DNA of 64,000 bases. It comes from Sphingomonas sp. IBVSS2. Its GTDB lineage: Bacteria; Pseudomonadota; Alphaproteobacteria; Sphingomonadales; Sphingomonadaceae. A program made the translations under genes and the position numbers. Where the stretch lies: the NCBI RefSeq assembly GCF_002127225.1, contig NZ_NFUR01000006.1, positions 62,001-126,000 on the forward strand, read 5' to 3'. The notes under the pieces are model-generated. The model made no database searches, was not told the DNA's origin, and was given only the letters and a program-made list of their open reading frames with translations. This document shows positions 54,181 through 63,400 of the stretch, piece by piece (positions within the stretch are counted from its first letter, which is position 1; each line of letters starts with the position of its first letter).

Positions 54181-54450
54181 TGCATTCCGCTCTCGATTGC
54201 AGGGCACACAGGGACGGGCGCAAACCGGCGTGGCTCCGTGCCGCGGTTGCGGTCGTGCGGTTCGCCTGCGGCTATCGGGTCGTTGGCTGCCGTCCAGGTT
54301 CGCGGCTGCGTGCGGGACCTGATCCAGCACGCACCCTCCCCCCGGGGCCCGGCCGAAATTTTGCGCCGTAGCTAAACAAAAGCGAGATTCCGCCGATTGC
54401 TCCTATCGAGCGGTGCATTCCGTGCTCCGCATCGAGCTGTGGGGGAATGG
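54181..54450. other. Non-coding stretch ahead of the giant RHS gene
   Basis: 270 bases. There is no strong gene and no perfect hairpin. An AT-richer patch near 54365-54385 (TAGCTAAACAAAAGCG) is the best candidate for promoter DNA of the RHS gene. Confidence 0.4.
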
Positions 54451-57400
54451 ATGGTTGCGATCTTCACGGGCGCCGGGACGGGATTCGAGCGCGGTTCGGG
54501 AAGCAAGCTGGGTTCGTCGGGCCTGCTGGGCTCGGCAGGTTTCGGGCGGAGCGGCGAACAGATATTCCTCAACGCGGCGAACGGCAATCTGCTGATCAGC
54601 CAGCGGGACGAGTTCCTGGTCGGCCGCGGCCCCGATGCGGGAGTCAGCCGCACCTATAACAGCCTCGGCAACCAGAGTGACGACAATGGCGACAACTGGC
54701 GCCAGAGCACCCAGCGCGCAGTGAGCCTCAACGGCACGGCGAATAGCTGGGGCAGCTCCGTCACGCACCAACTGGGGGACGGGTCGGAGATCATCTACTA
54801 TTGGAGCGGTTCCGCCTATGTCACCACCGAAGGCGGCGGCGTCCACGACAAGATTACCTGGGACGGCTCGGTCTTTCGCTGGACGGACGGCGATACCGGC
54901 ACCGTCGAGACTTATGCCGCCGGCGGCCCGAGCCCATGGTATCGGTTGTCGACGGTCAGCGACACGAGCGGCAACGCGCTCACCTATGGCTATACCGGCG
55001 ACAAGCTCACCTCGATCACCACCGCGAATGGCGAAACGCTCACCTACACCTGGAGCGGCAACCATATCACCGAGGTCAACTCGGGCGACGGCACGCTTAC
55101 TCGCTATTATTACGACGGCTATGACCGGCTGAGCCGGGTCGATACCGAGCTGACCAGCGGCGGCGCGGTCTATTCGACCTATTACAGCTATCACGGCAGC
55201 TCGAAGCTGGTCGCGACGATCAGCGAGACCGACGGTTCCTACCTCGCGATCGGCTATGATGGCGCCAACCGCGTCACCAGCCTCAGCCAGACCGTCGCGG
55301 CGGGCGATACCCGTACCACGAGCATCGCCTATGGCGCGGACTATACGGTCGTCACCGATCCCGCCGGCCAGGCGACCACCCTCCATTATAACTATGCCGG
55401 GGCGCTGACCCAGATCACGGCACCACCGGCCTCGGCGGGCGCCGCGCCGCAGACGGTGATGTTCACCTATGACGAGGACGGGAACCTCAGCGTCGTCACC
55501 GATCCCGCCGGGCAGACCACCACTTATACCCATGACAGCTGGGGCAATGTCGTCTTCGCGATGGACCGGCTCGATAATGTCACCGAGCGCGTCTTCGGTC
55601 CGGGCAACAAGCTGCTCATCGAAACCCGGTCGGGGACCGGCTCCACCCGCTATGCCTATGACAGCGCCAACCGGCTGCGCTTCGCGATCAGCGCGGAAGG
55701 CGACGTGACCGAGTATTTCTACAACAGCCTGGGCCAGAACTGGCTGACCAGCCAATATCGGACGAAATATGACCTGACCGGCCTGGATTCGAGTACTCCG
55801 CTCAGTGAAGCGCAGCTGGAGAACTGGGCGAACTACACCGCGGATCAGACCCAGATCGAAAGCGTCGTGTTCGCCTATGACGCGCGCGGGAACCTGTCGC
55901 AGCGGGTCAGCTATGGCGCTTCCTATAGTCGCGGCAATCCTTCGGTCGCCGACGGCTATACGCACGAATATTTTACGTACGATACTGCCGGACGGCTGCT
56001 GTCCTCAGTCGTTGCGGGCAGGAACAGCGAGATCTACGCCTATGACGGCCTGGGCCGTGTAACGGCGAAGACCGACATCAATGGCGGGACGACGAGCATC
56101 GTGTTCAACGATGCTTCGACGCAGACGATCGTCACGCTGGGCAATGGCTTCGTCCAGACCTCGACCTACAACAAGGCGGGCGAGCTGGTCAGCTCCACCG
56201 AGAGCGGTGCGTTCGTAGAGGGCGGCACGGCGCAATACGGCTATGACAAGAATGGCCGGCTGCGGATGACGACCGACGCGACCGGCCGGAAATTCTATTA
56301 TCTCTACGACAAGGCCGGCCGGAAGGTGGCCGATATCGTCGAGAATGGCGAGACCACCGAATATCGCTACGACGCCAATGACCGGCTGATCGCGACCATC
56401 CATTACATGCTCTGGACCGGCGGAATGGCGCAGGTCGCCGATCTCAATTCCAACGTCGAGATGGCCTCGATCCGGCCCAGTCCCAATGGCGCCGATCTTT
56501 GGACCTGGTCGGTCTACGACAAGGAAGGCCGGGTCATCGAGGCGATCGAGGGCGACGGCTCGGTCACGGCATATGAATATGATGCGTCCGGGCGGCTGGT
56601 GAAGACGACCGGCTATGCCAACAAGCTGAGCAGCGGGCAGCTCGACGCGTTCAAGGTGAACGGCCCCAGCGCCTGGCTGCCGGCGGCGCACGGCAAGGAC
56701 AGCGTCGCGCGGATCTTCTACGACAAGGCCGGCCGCAAGATCGGCGCGCTCGATGGCGAAGGCTATCTCACGCGCACCCTCTATGACGGTGCCGGGCGCA
56801 AGGTGCAGGAGATCGCCTATGCGAACATCACCAATGCGGCGCTACGGGCATCGGGCAGCTTCCAGAGCCTGATCGACAGCGCCGGCACCAGCGCGAGCGA
56901 CCGCTCGGTGCGCTATGTCTATGACGGGCAGGACCTGCTGCGCTTCACGATCGATGCGCTGGGGCAGGTCACCGAATATGGCTATGGCAGCAGCTCGGCG
57001 GCCATCGGCCTGGTGCGCCAGACCACCCGCTATGCCGGCACGCTCGGCGCGCTGTCGAGTTACAGCTATGCGAGCGTGAAGGCCGCGGTCGCCGCGCTGG
57101 CGAGCGATCCCGCCAACCGCACGGGCTGGGCGGCCTACGACAATGCGGGCCGCTTGGCCTATTCGATCGATGCCGCCGGCGCGGTGGTTGGCTTGACCTA
57201 TGACGCCAGGGGTCAGGTCATCCGCAAGGTCGAATATGCCACGGCGCGGCCGACCGGATCGCTGCCGAGCTTGGGCGACATGGACGCCTGGGCGAGCGGT
57301 ACCACCACATCGGGCGATCGCATCACCCGCTATTATTACAATGCGACGGGGGAGTTGCGCTACACTGTCGACGCGGAAGGCTATATCACCGGCAACGACT

Positions 57401-60400
57401 ATGACGGCGCCGGCAGGGTGCGCTTCAGCGCCCGTTGGGACACGCCCGTTTCGGCCAATGACAGCTGGACGATCTACACCGTCGACGGTGCGCTCAGCGG
57501 GCAATGGGCGGGCACCAACAGCTATTATGATGCGAACGGCCGCCTGACCCTCACCACCACCAATGAAGGCCAATCGCGGCGCTTCTACTATTATGCCACG
57601 GGCCTGCTGGCGTGGGACATTCTGTCGGAGGGCGGGCAGGACGACAGCCGGACCTACTACACCTATGACGCGGCGGGGCGGAAGGCGTCGGTCTATGCGG
57701 CCTATGGCACGGCGGAGCAGGCGATCACCACCTATGCCTATAACGGGCTGGGCGACCTGGTGGAGGTCAGCGACCCCAACGCCCATGCGACCAGTTTCGA
57801 ATATGACCATGCGGGGCGGGTGATCCGCCAGACCAATGCGTACGGCTCGCCGACGGTGTTCGAATATAACGCGTTCGGCGAAGTGACGCGGACGATCAAC
57901 GCGCGGGGTTTCAGCACGTATAGTTATTACGACCAGGCGGGCCGGGTGACGTCGGTGGTCGATGCGCTGAACTACGCGACCACGACCAGCTATACGGTGT
58001 TCGGCGAAGTGGCGAGCGTGACGCGGGCAGGAGCCACGACCAGCTTCGCCTATGACAAGCTCGGCCGGGTGGTGACGACCACCGATGCCGAGGGCGGGGT
58101 CGAGACGAGCGGCTATGACGCGTTCGGCAACCGCACCTCTTTCGTGAACAAGCTCGGCGGGGTCACCCTATACGAATATTATCGGCGGGGGTTGCTACGC
58201 TTCGAATTCATAGTCGCGCCTGTCCATGATTCCTACGGGAACGAGGTCGCGACTGGTTACTACCGCAACCTCTATGAATATGACGCGCGCGGCAATGTGG
58301 TGCACCGGATCGAGGCGCACGGCCTGGCCGAGCAGCGCGACACCTGGTTCGCCTATGACAAGGCGAACCGGCTGACGTCGAAATGGGGCGAGGCGGTGGC
58401 GGTGGGGCTGTCGCCCACCACCGTCACGCCGACCGAATATTATCGCTACGACACGCGCGGCAACCGGGTCGAGACGATCGATGCGAACGGTGCGCGCACG
58501 CTCGTCTATTATGACGATCTGGACCGCAGGGTGGCGACGGTGGTGCAGACGGGCAGCGCCGGCAATCCGCAGGGCGTGCTGTCGACCTTCGCCTATGATG
58601 CGGGGGGCAACCTGATCCGCAGCCGCACCTATGCGGCGCTGGTCGCGCTGCCCGGCACGGCGGGCGGGACGCCGCCCGCGCCGGCGGACGGCAATTACCG
58701 CGAGACGGTCAATACGTACGACAATGCCGATCGGCTGAAGACGCGCAGCGTCACCGGCCAGTCCTATGGCTATTGGAACGGCAGCAGCTACGTCCATGCG
58801 ACGGGCGCGACGCTGACCACGAGCTACGACTATGACGTGGTGGGCAATGTGGTGCGCACGACCGGGCCGGACGGTGCCATGGTCTACAGCTATTACGACG
58901 TGCTGGACCGCAGGATCGCGCAGGTGGACGGCGCATCCTATGCGACGAGCTGGAGCTATGACGCGGAGGGCAATGTCCTGTCCGAGCGGCGATATGCGGG
59001 GCAGGCGAGCGGCGTCTCGACCTCCGGCTACAGCGCCGCGACGTCCACCGCCGACCGGGTCACCGAGTTCAGCTATGACCGGATGGGCCGGCGGCTCACC
59101 GAGGCCCGGAGCGGGGTGGAGGCGTGGTCGCTGAACCTGGCGAACGGCCAGCTGTCGGGCGCGAGCGGCACGTCGCTGATCCGCTATACCTACAACGCGC
59201 TGGGCGAGGTGAAGTCGAAGACCGAGGCGACGGGCGACGTCACGCTCTACAGCTACGACAATGCCGGGCGGTTGAGCCTCGAGATGCGGCAGACGTTCGC
59301 GACGCCGGGCGGGGACGTCAATCCGACGGTGCGCTACCAGTATAACGGCCTGGGCCAGCTGACCGTGACGCGGCAGGGCAATTATTACATCTCGGGCAAC
59401 GACCGGATCACCACCAACCTTTACGACGGCGCCGGGCGGCTCGCCGGCACGGTCGACGCGCTCGGCCAGACGCGCAGCTATGTCTATGACGCGGCGGGGC
59501 GCAAGATCGGGGAATATTACACGCGCGAACTCGGCAACGGCAGCGCGGTCGGCAACGGCACCACGGTCGTCGAAGGCATTTCCTACCAATATGACCTGGC
59601 CGGCAATATCGTGCGCCAGGCGGTGAACACGGTCTCGGGCGGCAGCTGGAGCGAAGTCAGCTATACCCGGATGGCCTATAACGCGTTCGGCGAGATCACC
59701 GATCGCGGCACCAATGGCGGCTGGCAGGAGCAGTTCGCCTATGACAATGGCGGCCGGCTGATCCGCTCGAACGCGGGCGACGGGGTGTGGCGGATCCATG
59801 GCTATGACCAGGCCGGCCGGCAGACGCTGAGCCTGGAGAGCGACGGGGTTACCGATCTGTCGGGGATGTCGCAGGCGGATGCGATCGGGCGGATCGCGGG
59901 CGGCACGGTGACGGCGAGCGCGACGGTGTATGACGGGCGCGGCCAGGCGATCCAGGCGGTGCAGATCCTCCGCCGCACGGCGATGGGCGGGGCGGCGCAG
60001 ACCATCGCGACGGGGCGCGGCTATACCGCGTTCGGCGAGCTGGCCTGGGAAACCGACGCCTATGGCCGGCAGACCGACTATAGCTACAACGCCATGGGCC
60101 GGGTCATCCAGATCCAGCGGCCGGTCGTCTCGGCGACGATGGAGAATGGCGAGATCCGGTCCAATGTCCGCCCGACGGAGCGGATGTTCTACGACATATC
60201 GGGGCGGCTGATCGGGACGCAGGACGCCAACAGCGTGGAGACGGGCTCGGGGGTGAAGACCACGCGCCAGCTGCTGGCGGGCACCGGCTATGGCGATAGC
60301 GAAGCGCTGGTGGTGCGCGAATGGCATCCGGACGGCGGCATCGTCAACAACAGCTATGACGTGTTCGGCGACCGCACGGGCGCATGGGACGAACTCAACC

Positions 60401-63400
60401 GCTATACCGCCATGGCCTATGACAAGCTCGGCCGCCTGATCCAGGTGACGCGGCCGGCGACGGCGGCGGGCACGCTGGTGCAATCCTATGCCTATGACGT
60501 GCTGGGCCAGCGGATCGGCCAGTGGAACAATGTCACCGGCTATGCGGGGCGCGAACGGACGCAATATGACGCGCTCGGCCGCATCACCCTGCAGGTTGCG
60601 TTCGGCGGCGATACCACCTCGACCAGCTATGCGTGGAACGGCAGCCTGGCCACCACGGGCATGGGGAGCTTCGGCGGCTGGGTCGCGACCACCATTTATG
60701 CCAATGGCATGACCTCGGTCTCGAGCAGCGACCAGTTCGGGCGGCTGACCAGCAAGACCGATCTGGGCGGCCATGTCACCACCGCCGGCTATGACCGGGC
60801 CGGCCGGATGACGAGCCGCACCATCACCGGCGCGCACGGGACGGAGAGTTCGAGCTACACCTGGCTGAGCAACGGCCAGCTCGGCACGATGAGCACGAGC
60901 GCGGGCGGCATCACCACCACCCAGAGCTCCACCTACGACCTGATCGGCAACAAGCTCACCGAATATGGCACCCGCGCCGGCGTGGTCATCCAGAATGCCA
61001 CCGCCACCTATGACGCGCTGAACCGGCTGGTGACATGGAGCGAGGCGGGGGACACGCCTTCGATCACCCCGCCGGCCAGCTCCACCTACCAATATGACGC
61101 GAATTCCAACGTCATGCGCACCAACAGCAGCTTCCGCTATCTGGACCAGAACGGCGTGGCGCTGGGGTTCGTGGCGACGAAGGCGGACGTCTATCGCTAC
61201 GACAGCATGAACCGGATGGTGGAGGGGGGCGGTGTTGGGATCGCCTATGACCAGGCGGGGCAGCGGGTGCGGGTGACGACGTACTCGGACGGGCTGGAAT
61301 GGCGGGGCTGGCGGGCGACGAGCCCGGGCTCGGGGCAGGTGGTGCTGGCGGACGATCCGTCGATGTACGAATGGCAGGGGTATAACTGGGTGCCGTCGGG
61401 GCGCGCGGTCTATTCGGGCCAGGTGGTCGAGACCTATACGTACAATGCCGATGGGCAGCTGGCGCAGGTCTGGGTATCGTCGGAGCAGGCGAGCGCCAAT
61501 GGCGGAACGACGGTGACGCCGAACGGGACGTTCGGTGCGGCGGTGAAGCGGGCGGCGTTCGACTATGACCTGCAGGGGCGGCTGGTCGGCCAGAGCGACT
61601 ATGAGAATGACGGGACGACGGTGGCGTACAGCCGCAGCGCGATCGTCTACAACGCCAAGGGCCAGGTGACGAGCGAGACGCAGACGACGCGGCAGGGCAG
61701 CACCCTGCTGGTGAGCTATATCGCCAATCGCTACGACGCGGGGAGCCAGGCGAGCTATGCGCTGGGGGCGCTGGTCTCGACGACGAGCAACGTCTGGAAG
61801 AACGGCTCGGACGCGGCGGCGCCGGATACGGTGACGGCGAACGGGTTCGAATGGTGGGACGGGGCGGTGCAGTCGTCGGTGGCGTATCGCCCGAATGCGA
61901 GCGACACGTCGGTGCAGTGGAACACCAGCTATGCGCTGAGCGCGGGCGGGCTGACGACGAGCGCCAGCATCGCCGACGGGCGGCCGCGCGGGGTGGGGTT
62001 CGTGCTGGATGCGACGGGGCAGGTGCTGCGGCGGGACGAGACGGACAACAATGCGTCGCTGGGGGATCCGCACCAGCTCTGGTACCGGTTCAACGGGCGG
62101 GAGATGGGCAATGTCACGAACGACAATGTGGATGCGGCGTATCTGAGCTCGATCGCGAGCCGGCAGGCGGTGTCGGGGACGGGAGCGTTCCGGAACGGCG
62201 CGCTGACGGGCGGCGGGCGCGCGGTGTTCGGAGAGGCGTACCGGGCGCTGACGAGCTTCAGCCAGGGTGGCGCGGGCGGGAGCTACGAGGCGCAGGGCGG
62301 GGAGACGCTGGAGGGAGTGGCGGCGCAGCTCTGGGGGGATGCGGGGCTGTGGTATCGGCTGGCGGAGGCGAACGGGCTGTCGGCCTCGGCGACGCTGGTG
62401 GCGGGGCAGCGGCTGACGATCCCGGCAGGGGTGGTGCGCAGCTCGAACAGCGCGGCGACGTTCAAGCCCTATGACCCGGCCGAGGCGCTGGGCAGCCTCA
62501 GCCCCACCAACCCCAGGCCGACCCAGAAGGGCAACAAATGCGGCGCGCTCGGGGCGATCCTGGCGGCGATCGTCTCGATCGCGGTGACGGTTGCGCTGCC
62601 GCAGCTGTCGCCGTTCTTCAAGTCGTTCGAGGGGATCGTGCTGGGCGGCCTGATGGCGAATGCGGCGGGCCAGGGGGTGGCGATCGCGACGGGGGCGCAG
62701 CAAAGCTTCGACTTCAAGGGGCTGGCGATGGCAGGGGTGAGCTCGGCGGTGACGGCGGGCCTGGGCCGCGAACTCCAGGGGCTGGGCGGCAGGAGCGCGT
62801 TCGACAAGATCGGCGTGGGCACGACGCCGCTGGGCCAGGCGGCGCGGGCGATGATCGGGAGCACGCTCTCGCAGGGGATCGGGGTGGCCACCGGGCTGCA
62901 GGGGCGGTTCGACTTTGCGGGCGTGGCGGCGGCGGGCGTGGGCGCGGGGCTGGCGGGGGCGAGCAGGCTGGGCGGCTTCGCGGGCGACGTGGTGAAGAAC
63001 ACCGCCGGCGGCCTCGCCAACGCCGCGACGCGCAGCCTGATCGACGGCACTGACTTTGGCGACAACATCCTGGCGGCGCTGCCCGATATCATCGCGCAGA
63101 CTGTCGGGGGATTGCTTGCCGATAGGCTTGCCGACACGCCGCCCGCTGGATTCGACGGGCCTAGGGCCGCAGGGCAGGTCGGCGTGCCCGCCTATGTCGG
63201 GGAGCTGGCGCTCACCGGCGCTCCGCTTTCGGACCTGCCGGGCTTTGCCGGGCCCTCGCTGGCTCCGCTGACCGGTTCGTCCGGTTCATCGGCTTCGGCG
63301 GGCAGCAACGCAGCCATAGCGGATACCGGCGCCAATATCGTGGTGACAGGGAGGCGCTACGGAGGCGGCAGGACCTATTACTCCGTCGGGCAAGGCTATT

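Noticed and set aside
54180..54422. GTGCATTCCG occurring at both ends of the gap before the RHS gene, considered as a direct repeat or att site
   Set aside because: Only about ten bases match and nothing else supports insertion; chance is likely.
54403..55965. A 520-residue - strand frame resembling repeated G-D-R-R units
   Set aside because: It is a mirror of YD repeats on the + strand; repeats in it are a by-product.
58195..62703. A 1502-residue open frame on the - strand
   Set aside because: It is exactly antisense to the RHS repeats. Its Arg/His/Pro/Ile-rich product has no domain signature, and it arises because YD-repeat codons in high-GC DNA leave the reverse strand free of stops.
54451..63000. 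Repeated sequences considered as a CRISPR or tandem DNA array
   Set aside because: The repeats are imperfect at DNA level, coding, in constant frame and of protein-repeat length; there are no regular spacers and no cas genes.
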